A stretch of DNA of 42,669 bases from NCBI GenBank assembly GCA_945877545.1, contig CAMCSO010000004.1, forward strand, positions 1 through 42,669. Reading direction: 5' to 3'. The notes beneath the pieces are model-generated. The model did no database searches, was not told the DNA's origin, and saw nothing but the letters and a program-made list of their open reading frames with translations. The position numbers and the translations under genes were made by a program. Positions 24,554-32,676 of the stretch are shown piece by piece. Position 1 is the stretch's first letter. Each line of letters begins with the position of its first letter. This stretch comes from Bifidobacterium breve (GTDB taxonomy: Bacteria; Actinomycetota; Actinomycetes; S36-B12).

Positions 24554-25078
24554 CTAGCGAGCGCATGTAAATATAGCCGCGGGAGAGGCGCCGACCTGTC
24601 GAGGAGGCCAATGAAGACGGTTGCGGAGTGAGTGTGGCCAGGTCAAAAGCCACTCCCGTGGTGGTAACCGAGGTTGCCTGCTGCGTATGAGACTTTCCGG
24701 TGGTCGTGAAGCGCACGCACGAGCGACTGCAAGGAGTTCGTTAGCGAATGCGACCTGTCCTCTATCGGACAGGAACTCCACCCAAGGGAAGGGCTTCCTG
24801 AGGCGTTCTGATAGCGGAAGTTCGCGCCCTTCGAGACTGACGGAGATGAGGTCAGTGGCAATGGCCATTGCTCGCAGGCGTCGTTCCGCATCGCTAGCCA
24901 GCGTGAGAACGAAACGTTCGCCGCCACGGCGAGTGATGTCAACTGGCCCCCGTTCGGCCGCGGCGAAGACTGCACTTGGGTTCCGTGACAAGTCTGAGGA
25001 CTTGGCTAGGCGGCCTTGAACTTGAGTCCCCCTTCGTGACGTCGAGAATGCTCCGCGGAAGTACGCGATGTGGAACAT
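24554..25078 (-). CDS. possible Phd-like antitoxin, orphan
   Basis: A 174-codon frame whose residues 26-115 resemble the actinobacterial prevent-host-death family: SSDLSRNPSAVFAAAERGPVDITRRGGERFVLT is the Phd fold and LRKPFPWVEFLSDRGQ the following segment. The beginning (before SSDLSRN) and the end (after about residue 125) do not fit the family, so the true start is uncertain and the 3' end may be frameshifted. No toxin gene follows. Either a solitary antitoxin or the remnant of a lost module. Confidence 0.5.
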   Translation of the reverse strand: MFHIAYFRGAFSTSRRGTQVQGRLAKSSDLSRNPSAVFAAAERGPVDITRRGGERFVLTLASDAERRLRAMAIATDLISVSLEGRELPLSERLRKPFPWVEFLSDRGQVAFANELLAVARACASRPPESLIRSRQPRLPPREWLLTWPHSLRNRLHWPPRQVGASPAAIFTCAR

Positions 25079-25183
25079 GATCTGCGGCGTGACGAGATCA
25101 TGGGAATCGTCTCACTCGTTGGCCCACCCCTCTAATAGGCTGAGCCCACTAGTGCGTTGTGACCGACAGGAGACCTCGTCACC

Positions 25184-26242
25184 GTGAGCTTCACTCGAAT
25201 CTTGGCAGGTCTCCTGTCGACACTTGTACTATCGGCCTTATCGACGTCGACCGCTGTGGCCGTCGCGCCGCAGGCTCCCGCCCCCCGCTACGCCTATGAC
25301 TTGGGGATCGCCCCGCGCCTGCAGTGGAATTCGAACTACGGGTATTGCGGCGAGACGAGTTTCATCAGTGCTGGTATGTATTTTGGCCAGTACACGTCGC
25401 AGTGGACAGCCCGTAATGCTGCTTCTCCGGGTGTTCCGCAGACCGAGGAGGAGAGTCAACTTCTCCTCGGGGTGAACGACGTCGATGCGGCTGAGGCGAT
25501 GCGACTGCAAGCAGTCGAGTTCGACAGTGAATCCCAGCAGTCGACCCGGCAGTACCTCACCTGGGTGAAGTCGATGGTGGTTCGGGGGTTCCCGGTGATC
25601 ATCGGGGTTTTCCTCAACATGGATGATGACTCATCTGATGGCCAGTCGGAGTATGACCACATCGTCCCGGTGCTCGGAGTCGGGTCGCAGGCGCCCCTGT
25701 TGGCGGCGAATCGCACCTACCGCGCCACCGATGTCATCTCGTTCAGCGATAACGCACTTCTTGATGGGAACACCTCGCCCAACGCAGCAGTGTTCCGCTA
25801 CCGGTTCGGCCCCTTTCAGAAGAGCAGGTCGCAGGCCAACGACCCTGACGGCGAAACATACGCCCTGCGCAATCGGCCGATGAATTATGCAACTGCCGTG
25901 ACCGGTGTCATGGATCCAGACAGGGTGACCATTCCGATCCGATTGACCTCGAATGCGAATGGGGAGGGAATGCAAGAGGAGGAGTTACTGGTGGCTGCGC
26001 CAGCCCCCCGGCCGATCGATCTCACCGCCACCGTGACGATTCCTGACCCAAGCGTTGGGTACACCGTGTACCTCTATGACGACTTTACGAAGGTGCCGAT
26101 CCGAAACTTCAACTCATCGGCTTCAAACGCCATTTCGTCGTGGTCGATCGCGCCGGGTTCGGGTCGGTCGTGGTCGAAGACCATCAGCATCATGTCAGAT
26201 CAGACCCGGGTGTTTCGAGCGGTCCCAAGTTCAGCGCCGTGA
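25184..26242 (+). CDS. secreted papain/C39-like cysteine peptidase homolog
   Basis: A 352-residue exported protein: signal peptide of about 26 residues (LAGLLSTLVLSALSTSTAVAVA). Residues 45-195 have the papain-like arrangement Cys55 (NYGYCGETSF), His159 (EYDHIVPVLGV) and Asp189 (ISFSDNAL), similar to C39-type peptidase domains. The C-terminal 100 residues form a separate beta-rich domain (TVTIPDPSVGYTVYLYDD). Substrate unknown. GTG start at 25184 after AGGAGA. Stand-alone gene. Confidence 0.7.
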   Translation: MSFTRILAGLLSTLVLSALSTSTAVAVAPQAPAPRYAYDLGIAPRLQWNSNYGYCGETSFISAGMYFGQYTSQWTARNAASPGVPQTEEESQLLLGVNDVDAAEAMRLQAVEFDSESQQSTRQYLTWVKSMVVRGFPVIIGVFLNMDDDSSDGQSEYDHIVPVLGVGSQAPLLAANRTYRATDVISFSDNALLDGNTSPNAAVFRYRFGPFQKSRSQANDPDGETYALRNRPMNYATAVTGVMDPDRVTIPIRLTSNANGEGMQEEELLVAAPAPRPIDLTATVTIPDPSVGYTVYLYDDFTKVPIRNFNSSASNAISSWSIAPGSGRSWSKTISIMSDQTRVFRAVPSSAP

Positions 26243-26290
26243 CGTAAACGCCGATCGACCGGGCGCCAGCGTGGATACGCATCACGATCG

Positions 26291-26616
26291 GCGGGCCCCG
26301 TTCTTCTCTCGATCGAATTCCTCGGACCGCTCACCGTCGCGACGATCCATAGCGGTTCGCGCCGCGCGGCCAAGTGGCCGGCCCTCGCTGTCGTGGGGGT
26401 GGTGCTCCTGACGGTGCCGTGGGAGGGAACCCCGAGCCTTCTCGGCATCGGCTTTGCGGTCCTCCCGCGCATCCGGTGGACCCTCGAACTGTGTGCACTC
26501 AGGCGACTGACACGAAAGACACATTCGGGACGCTCATGGCACTGGAGCCTGCTCTGAATCTGGCAATCGGCATCCTGGTGCTGATCCAAATCGCCGCCCG
26601 CGCACGGGCAGGATGA
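26291..26616 (+). pseudogene. RhtA/EamA-type exporter remnant
   Basis: Remains of a drug/metabolite-type exporter of the RhtA kind. One frame reads AGPVLLSIEFLGPLTVATI and AALAVVGVVLL-like KWPALAVVGVVLLTVPW, then LLGIGFAVL. A second frame, shifted, reads TFGTLMALEPALNLAIGILVL and ends at 26616; this is the typical last helix pair of RhtA proteins. The N-terminal third and the helices between the two pieces are missing. Confidence 0.65.
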
Positions 26617-26733
26617 GTTCGGCGAGTCCTCGTAGCCATCGCACAAGAATCGAAGCCACGTCAACGACAATCCCCTATTGTCACGCCGAGGTTCGCTATG
26701 GTTCTGGAGGCTATCACCTACTTGGAGGAAATC

Positions 26734-27576
26734 ATGTCCGTTGTGGAATCCGCACCTACCGGCAACCAATCATTCAGCGTCGGAGGCGCCATCGGTTTTG
26801 GGTGGCGCAAGACTTGGACCAACTTCTGGCGACTGCTCCTCGTCGTGATCGTGTTCGGCATCATCAATGCCGTGCTGAGCGCAATCGGCGGTGCCGGATC
26901 GGCGTCCAGCATCGACGTGTCCAACGTCGACCTGTCTAACCCGGACACGATTACCGTCGATCAGATCTTGCAGACCGGTAATGCGGGACTCTCGTTCGCC
27001 GGGAGCGTCGTGCAGTGGTTGGCGAGCCTCTTCCTCGCGCTCGGCGTCATCCGCATTGCCCTCGCGGTCACGCAAGGTGAGAAGGTCGAACTGGGCCGGG
27101 TGTTCAGTTTCGCAGGATACGGCCGATACATCATCAACTCGGTCTTCGTCGGGATCATTGTCGTCGTAGGGATCCTCGTCGGCTTCGTTCCGGGACTCCT
27201 CATCGCATATTCGACCGACGCCATCGTCTGGGCTGTGGTCGGCTCGGTCGTCGGGATTCTCTTGGCCATCACCTTGACGCTCGCATTTACGTTCTTCGGA
27301 TACCTCATCCTTGACCGCGATGCCCGCGGGCTTTCAAGCCTCGGTGCATCGTGGAAGCTCGTCATGCCGCACTTTGGCGGTCTCCTGGGGCTCTACATCC
27401 TCATCGTGATCATCGATTTTGGACTCATCATTGCTGCCATTTTACTTGGCACCCTGATGCTTGTCGTCGGCCTGCTCGTCACCCTGCCGGTGGCGGGAGT
27501 GGTGGTCTTCGGTATTTCGGCCCTCTCAGTCGCTTACGCATACAGGACGATTTCTGGGGAGCCGGTCGCCTCCTGA
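26734..27576 (+). CDS. polytopic membrane protein (DUF975/YciC-like layout)
   Basis: A 280-residue membrane protein with about six hydrophobic helices. It begins with FSVGGAIGFGWRKTWTNFWRLLLVVIVFGII, a layout seen in DUF975-like and glycerophosphodiester-phosphodiesterase-membrane-domain-like proteins. Helices include VGIIVVVGILVGFVPGLLIAY and LLGLYILIVIIDFGLIIAAILLG. The ATG at 26734 has a strong GGAGGAAA; the frame extends to 26698 without a better start. Function unknown; not clearly in an operon. Confidence 0.75.
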   Translation: MSVVESAPTGNQSFSVGGAIGFGWRKTWTNFWRLLLVVIVFGIINAVLSAIGGAGSASSIDVSNVDLSNPDTITVDQILQTGNAGLSFAGSVVQWLASLFLALGVIRIALAVTQGEKVELGRVFSFAGYGRYIINSVFVGIIVVVGILVGFVPGLLIAYSTDAIVWAVVGSVVGILLAITLTLAFTFFGYLILDRDARGLSSLGASWKLVMPHFGGLLGLYILIVIIDFGLIIAAILLGTLMLVVGLLVTLPVAGVVVFGISALSVAYAYRTISGEPVAS

Positions 27577-27578
27577 CC

Positions 27579-27776
27579 TCAGGATTCATCGCTCAAGGGG
27601 TCGCTCGCGCCAACGGTGCGAGCGACCCCAACGACCTTGAAAGTCGGCATGCCGTAGCAGATGGCCTCGGCTGCCGCTGGAAGTGTTGACTGAATGACCG
27701 TGCGTACCGCCTCAAGTGCTTGGCGCTGCTCCGGACCGAAACGCGCGAGGTGATCGTCGATCGGATTCACCGACAA
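27579..27776 (-). pseudogene. truncated DUF1801 (YdhG-like) gene
   Basis: The first 50 residues of a DUF1801-type protein (iron-chaperone-like fold): VNPIDDHLARFGPEQRQALEAVRTVI, then EAICYGMPTFKVVG. The family continues for another 60-70 residues. Here the frame runs straight into a terminator hairpin and stops. The GTG at 27770 is a more likely start than the TTG at 27776. A 3'-truncated gene. Confidence 0.6.
27597..27629. terminator. strong terminator hairpin
   Basis: Perfect 12-bp stem GGGGTCGCTCGC (27597-27608) with GCGAGCGACCCC (27618-27629), 9-nt loop, 20 nt after the membrane protein gene. Its other strand forms the artificial 3' end of the truncated DUF1801 gene. Confidence 0.8.
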
Positions 27777-27792
27777 GTCGTGGGCTTCCAGA

Positions 27793-28338
27793 CTAATTGA
27801 ACGTGTTGAGGGTCAGGCCCTCGGTAACCTGCGCCACCTCGTCGTATGTGAGGCCCTTGGTCGCCATGCGAACCGTGGAGACGGTAGCGCCGGGCCCGGC
27901 GGGACGCATCTGGACCATGCCGCGCTTGGGGACACTCGACTTCGGGCAGGTCGCTTTTCCGCAGCGGGCGTAGATGTCGAATTTGAACCCGTGGGCCGTC
28001 ACCATCCCCACCTTCCCATACCCCGCCATGGTCGTCTTGACGCAGGCAACACCATTGGGCTGCTCGACGACGTAGAAGATTTTGCGAGCCTTCGGGGAGG
28101 CGTATCGAACTCGAATGGCCGAGCCCTTCTTGCCCTTGCACCGAGTCACGTCGATTCCGAGTTCGGGGTCACGGGTCAGGCCCAGAGTGCGACGAGGCTC
28201 CCACGGCGTCTGGCTCCCGCCGAGGGCTGCGCTCACTGCGCCCCACGTGTCGTATGACTTGGCACTGGCTGGAGTGGCCGGAGCGAAGAGGACGCCACTG
28301 ATCACAGCCGTGGCAACTATCGCGATGATCCTGTGCAT
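27793..28338 (-). CDS. secreted protein of unknown function
   Basis: A 181-residue protein with a clear signal peptide (MHRIIAIVATAVISGVLFAPATPASA, cleavage after ASA). The mature part has four cysteines (TRCKGK, VACVKT, YARCGKATC), likely two disulfides, and a basic beta-rich body. The start ATG at 28338 is 6 nt after TACCCT (28350 to 28345 on the minus strand), a leaderless layout. No family recognised. Confidence 0.75.
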   Translation of the reverse strand: MHRIIAIVATAVISGVLFAPATPASAKSYDTWGAVSAALGGSQTPWEPRRTLGLTRDPELGIDVTRCKGKKGSAIRVRYASPKARKIFYVVEQPNGVACVKTTMAGYGKVGMVTAHGFKFDIYARCGKATCPKSSVPKRGMVQMRPAGPGATVSTVRMATKGLTYDEVAQVTEGLTLNTFN

Positions 28339-28501
28339 AGTTTGAGGGTATGCCGGATTTGGACCTATCGGACGGCCCAGGCGTCGGACACGCCGAATTC
28401 ATGCGAGCACCTCAGACCAAGGGCTCATTCGGAGACGGATGATGCTCATGGTCGATGACGAGGTGCATCGGCACACTCGCCCGCATAGGTTGTCGCAGAA
28501 C

Positions 28502-30526
28502 TCAGGGCTTGGGCTGAAGTCCCTCGGCGATGATGGCTTGGAGCCCCAACTCGTCGACCGTGCGGCCCGTCGAGGTTGAGGCGAGCTCAAGGGCCTTCTT
28601 GCGGGCGGTTTCCTGCTTGGCCGGGGGCAGGTGGGGTATCTCAGCGAGGCTGCGGTAGAGCTCCCAGGCGAGTTCCCGCTGCCGTAGTGCTGTGTTGATC
28701 CGCTCCATCTGGGTGTCGGTCGCCGGGAGTTGCCACGTCTGGCTCATGGCATCGGGGAGCACATAGCGGTAGTCGTGGCCGCCCTCGGCAAAAATGCCCG
28801 GGGTCGGCGTGAGCGCGTTGAGCATGTCGAGGAAGGTCATCATGAAGGTCGTAACCGGCATCCAGTGCGTGCCCTTCGGTGCGCCGATCGGCCTCGTCGC
28901 GTTTGGTCCGAGCCAGTCAGGACGGCGCCAGACCACCTGAGACCCGAACTTCGGAATCGGATCATCGCCGTTTTGGAGGAGCAGATACCGCACCTTCGCG
29001 CGCTCTGCCGCGGGGAGTCCGCGCCAGTCGGCGATGGTCCGGGGCAGGTAGGCAGCGGCCGGACCCACCGACGGGGTCTCGGTGATCGTGCGATTGCCCC
29101 AGATCTGGCGGCGCCACACGGTGGCGGCCGGGGTGCCGATCCACAGGGCTGCGTGAATGCCAGTGCCCTCGAGGCCCAAGGTGCCGGCGCCCTTGAACAT
29201 CTCCTCGCTCACCTGTGATCCCAGGCTCTCGCCGAATAGGTAGAACTTCGGCCGCTTGGCCTTGGGCATCGCCATCAGTCGCTGAACCACGCCGCTGACG
29301 ACCATGGCGGTCTGGGCACTGCCGGTCGGCACCTTGGTGAGGGACAGGGCCGAGGGCAGGACCGAGTATTGAATGGCGGCGGATGCGCAGTCACCCATGG
29401 TGAGGTATTCGAAAGTCTCGGTGGCGACGTAGTTGACGTATCCGGAGCCGGTTGGTGAAAAAATCGCGAAGGCCTTGCGCTCAAGTGCCTTTGTGCGATC
29501 TATCTCGGCGAGGAGCACCCGAGCCCGCTCCTCGTCGTTGGGGGCGACCTCGAGGGAGGCGTAGACGCGGATGGGCTGCTTGGCCGAATCGACGCCCATG
29601 ACGGCCGCAATGGACTCAGGTGGAAGCGCCATGCTCAGCCAGCGCGCTCCCTCACGGGTCTGCTTCAGCCAGTCGATTCCTGAGGCAGGGGAGCCGGTGA
29701 CCTCCGGGGTCGTGGGCGCGGTGATGAGCGCAGCATCAAGGGAACCACCTCCCTTGCTCAGAAGGGTCGAAGCTTTTGCGACGGCGAACCACCCGACGCC
29801 CAGGGTGATGCCTGCGCTGGTGATGCGGCCGATCATCCGATGGTCCTGCGGCTCTCCACCGATGAGGGCGGTCGCGGCGCGGCTCGAGACGCTTGTCAGG
29901 GCGGATTCCGCGCGCGCGAGCCCGTAAGTTGCGAGACCCACGACCGCCCCGATCCCCACGGACTTCGCGGGGGACACCTCGCGCACGGCATCCTCAAAAA
30001 AGTACTGGGATCCTTTGAGTGTCGCGCCCGCCACGCCCGCGTCTACGAGGGAGCCGGGCGCACTCTTCCATGGCCGAGCGCTCGCCCAGGCCGCCGCACC
30101 GATGGCCGCGGCGATGCCAAGCACGATTCCGGTATCGCGGCGGCCAGGCTTGCCGGGGGCGGCGAGCGCGGCTACGTTCGCCGCTACGGTCGCGAGGGCC
30201 GTGTGAGCGGCGAGGCGACCGACGGCGCGATGGGAGGACTCATGCTCGCGCCAGGCAAGGGCAACGCTGGCCCCCCCAGCGGCCGACCCCACCGCCCCGG
30301 CGACGAGCAGACGTGCGATGACCGACGGAGACTCGGACCGGGAGACGCGGGACGCCACGGCGGTCAGGGCGGAACTGCCCGCACTCAGCACTCCGTAGGC
30401 GGCTGCTGCCGTCGTTCCGGTGACGATGGCCTGATCGACGGAACCACGGGTAAGAAGATTCGGCTGATATGAACGGCCGACCGCGAAAGCCGAACCGAAC
30501 AGTCCTGCGCGAGATGAATGGTCCAT
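28502..30526 (-). CDS. membrane alpha/beta-hydrolase family protein (PF10081 type), copy 1
   Basis: A 674-residue protein. The N-terminal half (residues about 30-290) contains several membrane helices rich in Gly and Ala. The C-terminal half is an alpha/beta-hydrolase-like domain of the PF10081/DUF2319 family: it has the nucleophile elbow GESLGS (Ser434), a TGSGYVNYVATETFEYLTMGDCAS segment and GHDYRYVLPDAM with the likely catalytic His. Substrate unknown; mycobacterial relatives (Rv1069c type) are uncharacterised membrane hydrolases. The start ATG at 30526 has GAGGGAG upstream; the longer frame beyond it runs over the divergent neighbour and is not real. Paralog of 30611-32662, which points away from it. 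Confidence 0.83.
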   Translation of the reverse strand: MDHSSRAGLFGSAFAVGRSYQPNLLTRGSVDQAIVTGTTAAAAYGVLSAGSSALTAVASRVSRSESPSVIARLLVAGAVGSAAGGASVALAWREHESSHRAVGRLAAHTALATVAANVAALAAPGKPGRRDTGIVLGIAAAIGAAAWASARPWKSAPGSLVDAGVAGATLKGSQYFFEDAVREVSPAKSVGIGAVVGLATYGLARAESALTSVSSRAATALIGGEPQDHRMIGRITSAGITLGVGWFAVAKASTLLSKGGGSLDAALITAPTTPEVTGSPASGIDWLKQTREGARWLSMALPPESIAAVMGVDSAKQPIRVYASLEVAPNDEERARVLLAEIDRTKALERKAFAIFSPTGSGYVNYVATETFEYLTMGDCASAAIQYSVLPSALSLTKVPTGSAQTAMVVSGVVQRLMAMPKAKRPKFYLFGESLGSQVSEEMFKGAGTLGLEGTGIHAALWIGTPAATVWRRQIWGNRTITETPSVGPAAAYLPRTIADWRGLPAAERAKVRYLLLQNGDDPIPKFGSQVVWRRPDWLGPNATRPIGAPKGTHWMPVTTFMMTFLDMLNALTPTPGIFAEGGHDYRYVLPDAMSQTWQLPATDTQMERINTALRQRELAWELYRSLAEIPHLPPAKQETARKKALELASTSTGRTVDELGLQAIIAEGLQPKP

Positions 30527-30610
30527 CGTGGCTCCCTCGGAACAACGTCCTGATGACAGTGTGATCAGGATAGGGGCAACGCCGCGTGAGCGGTCGGGCA
30601 CAATGCTGCT

Positions 30611-32662
30611 ATGGGCCGCCAGTTCCGTCGTGCATCGTGGGTTACCTCGTGGGCGGGGGATCGTTCCGTGCAGGCCGGGGTCGCTGGCGCCTCGTGGTCG
30701 ATCGCCGGAACGCTCGCCCGCGGACTGCTGCCACGCTCGCCTTTGCAGCAGGCGGTCGCCACCGGCGTGGTCGCAACGGTCCACTACCAACTGACCGCCA
30801 CCACATGGTCGGCACTTGAGGCTCTGGCCTCGAAGCCCGGCTCGCGTCCGACCCTTCGCGCGAGCATGCTTGTTGCAGTAGCGGCGATCGCAGGCGGTGT
30901 TGCGACGTCGGCTGCGACTGCGCGGGCGGCGAATCGGTCGCTGCCTGCCGCTGTAGCGGGCACTGCCGGGCGGTTCGTTGCCTTCGCGGGGCTGGCGGGT
31001 GGAGCAGCGGCAGGCTGGGAGGATCTCCTGCAGCGGCGACTTGGCCTTCGACCTGGACTCGACACCACCCTTGTCCCGGCCGTTGCCACAGGTGCAGCGG
31101 TCGTGGGCTTCAGCGTTGCCTTCGGAGCCCGTCGAGCGCACCGTTATGGGCTCGTCGAGCCGCAGCGGCATGCGATCCGATCGGCCGATGCCACCACCAT
31201 GATCAAGGCGGGCGGGCTCGGAGTGGCCTCAGCCGTGGGGCTGAGCGCACTTATGGTGGGTGAGCAGTTGGCGGCTCGGGGCCTCGAGCACCTCGGTGCC
31301 AGGGCGCTTGGTCGCGACACAGGAGCCCTCGGCTCCCTCCTGGCCCACGGCACCGTACTCGGCGCCATGGGCGCGGCCAGTGTGCTCGGACTTAAGCGGA
31401 TCACCTCGGTGGTTGAGCGCCGTGATGACATCGTCGAACCCGCGTATCCGATGCCCCCGACCTCACCCTGTGTGTCAGCTGGCCCACGCAGCGCCATGCC
31501 CTTTGCGTCGATGGGCAAGGAGGGTCGTCGATTCGTCCTCATGGCACTCACCGCTCACGAGATCACGGCGGTGACCGATGAGCCCGCGATGGATCCGGTG
31601 CGGGTGGTCGGGGGCTATGAGTGCACATCTGATGTCGCCGAGCGAGCCCGACTGACCGTCCAAGACATGGTCGATTGCGGGGCATTCGAGCGAGGCATCA
31701 TCTGCATCGGTGTACCCACGGGCGTCGGCTACTTCAACTACACGGTTGCGGAGGCCCTCGAGTACCTCACGGGGGGTGACTGCGCGACCGTCGTGCCCCA
31801 GTACGCGCTCGTCCCGTCGGCCCTCGCACTTCGCCGCACCCGAGATGGCGAGGAGCTCACCAGGCTGGTGCTTGAGGGCATCAGGGGCCGCATCGAGGGG
31901 CTGTCACCCCAGTCGCGTCCCCGAGTATTCATCGTCGGAGAGAGCCTTGGAGCCAATGTTGCCCTGGATATCGCGATGGTTCCTGGCGGGGTTTCCGGAA
32001 TGCCCGTCTTGGCAGAACTCGGGGTTACCGGAGGGCTCTACCTCGGTGTTCCGTTTCGTACCGAACTGTGGAATATCTGGCGCGCGAACCCCGAGGCCGT
32101 CGACCCCGCAGGGGTTCTCGTTTTGGCGAGCGACCCGGATCTCGTGCCGGCTCTGCCCGCCCGGCAGGAGTGCCACCTCATGGTCGTCCACGACGATGAT
32201 CCAGTGAGCAAGTTCGGTTTCCGCATGGTCGTGCAGCCGCCGTGGTGGATGGGCGAGGCGGCCACCCGGCCGCCCCTTGTCCCGCGCGAGGCCAAGTTCC
32301 GTCCAATCACGTCATTTATTCTCGCGACGATCGACCTGCTCAACGGAATGAACTCGCGCCCAGGAACATTCGAAAGGGTCGGTCACGACTACCGGATTGA
32401 TGCCCGGCTCGGTATCGAGCGGGCATTCGGGCTCTCCTCGACCCCGGCGCAGGCTGAGGCCATCGAGTCAGCGCTTCGCAGGCGAGAGCAGCAATGGGCG
32501 ACCCGGCGCATGGTTGCACGCAAGCTCGATCGGGCCCGCAGGTCCATTGAGCGGACGATGGCGGAGTGGGGAACGACCGTCGCCGATGTCGATCCCACGG
32601 TCGAATCTGCCCTCGGTCCGCTGTCGCGGTTCGGGCAGATCACCGGGCCGCCGGGATCATGA
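30611..32662 (+). CDS. membrane alpha/beta-hydrolase family protein (PF10081 type), copy 2
   Basis: A 683-residue paralog of the divergent neighbour with the same order of segments. First come N-terminal membrane helices up to about residue 270, then STVGVGYFNYT-like GVGYFNYTVAEALEYLTGGDCAT, the nucleophile elbow VGESLGANVAL (Ser445), the acidic region HDDDPVSKFG and GHDYRIDARLG with the catalytic His. The ATG at 30611 lies 6 nt after CACAAT and lacks a Shine-Dalgarno, so the mRNA is probably leaderless. It overlaps the start region of the peptidase gene downstream. Substrate unknown. Confidence 0.83.
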   Translation: MGRQFRRASWVTSWAGDRSVQAGVAGASWSIAGTLARGLLPRSPLQQAVATGVVATVHYQLTATTWSALEALASKPGSRPTLRASMLVAVAAIAGGVATSAATARAANRSLPAAVAGTAGRFVAFAGLAGGAAAGWEDLLQRRLGLRPGLDTTLVPAVATGAAVVGFSVAFGARRAHRYGLVEPQRHAIRSADATTMIKAGGLGVASAVGLSALMVGEQLAARGLEHLGARALGRDTGALGSLLAHGTVLGAMGAASVLGLKRITSVVERRDDIVEPAYPMPPTSPCVSAGPRSAMPFASMGKEGRRFVLMALTAHEITAVTDEPAMDPVRVVGGYECTSDVAERARLTVQDMVDCGAFERGIICIGVPTGVGYFNYTVAEALEYLTGGDCATVVPQYALVPSALALRRTRDGEELTRLVLEGIRGRIEGLSPQSRPRVFIVGESLGANVALDIAMVPGGVSGMPVLAELGVTGGLYLGVPFRTELWNIWRANPEAVDPAGVLVLASDPDLVPALPARQECHLMVVHDDDPVSKFGFRMVVQPPWWMGEAATRPPLVPREAKFRPITSFILATIDLLNGMNSRPGTFERVGHDYRIDARLGIERAFGLSSTPAQAEAIESALRRREQQWATRRMVARKLDRARRSIERTMAEWGTTVADVDPTVESALGPLSRFGQITGPPGS

Positions 32663-32664
32663 CG

Positions 32665-32670
32665 TACCGT
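32665..32670 (+). promoter_or_regulatory. -10 box of the tripeptidyl-aminopeptidase-like gene
   Basis: TACCGT, 6 nt before the ATG at 32677, supporting that start over the ATG at 32659 (which overlaps the upstream stop). Confidence 0.45.
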
Positions 32671-32676
32671 GGCCGC

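Noticed and set aside
23913-24716. A 267-codon minus-strand frame
   Set aside because: No recognisable domain, odd composition, and its first part overlaps the Phd-like candidate. Kept only as a possibly decayed stretch.
30527-31171. Extension of the 28502 hydrolase to an 889-residue protein
   Set aside because: The extra part is antisense to the start of the divergent paralog; the ATG at 30526 has a proper ribosome binding site.
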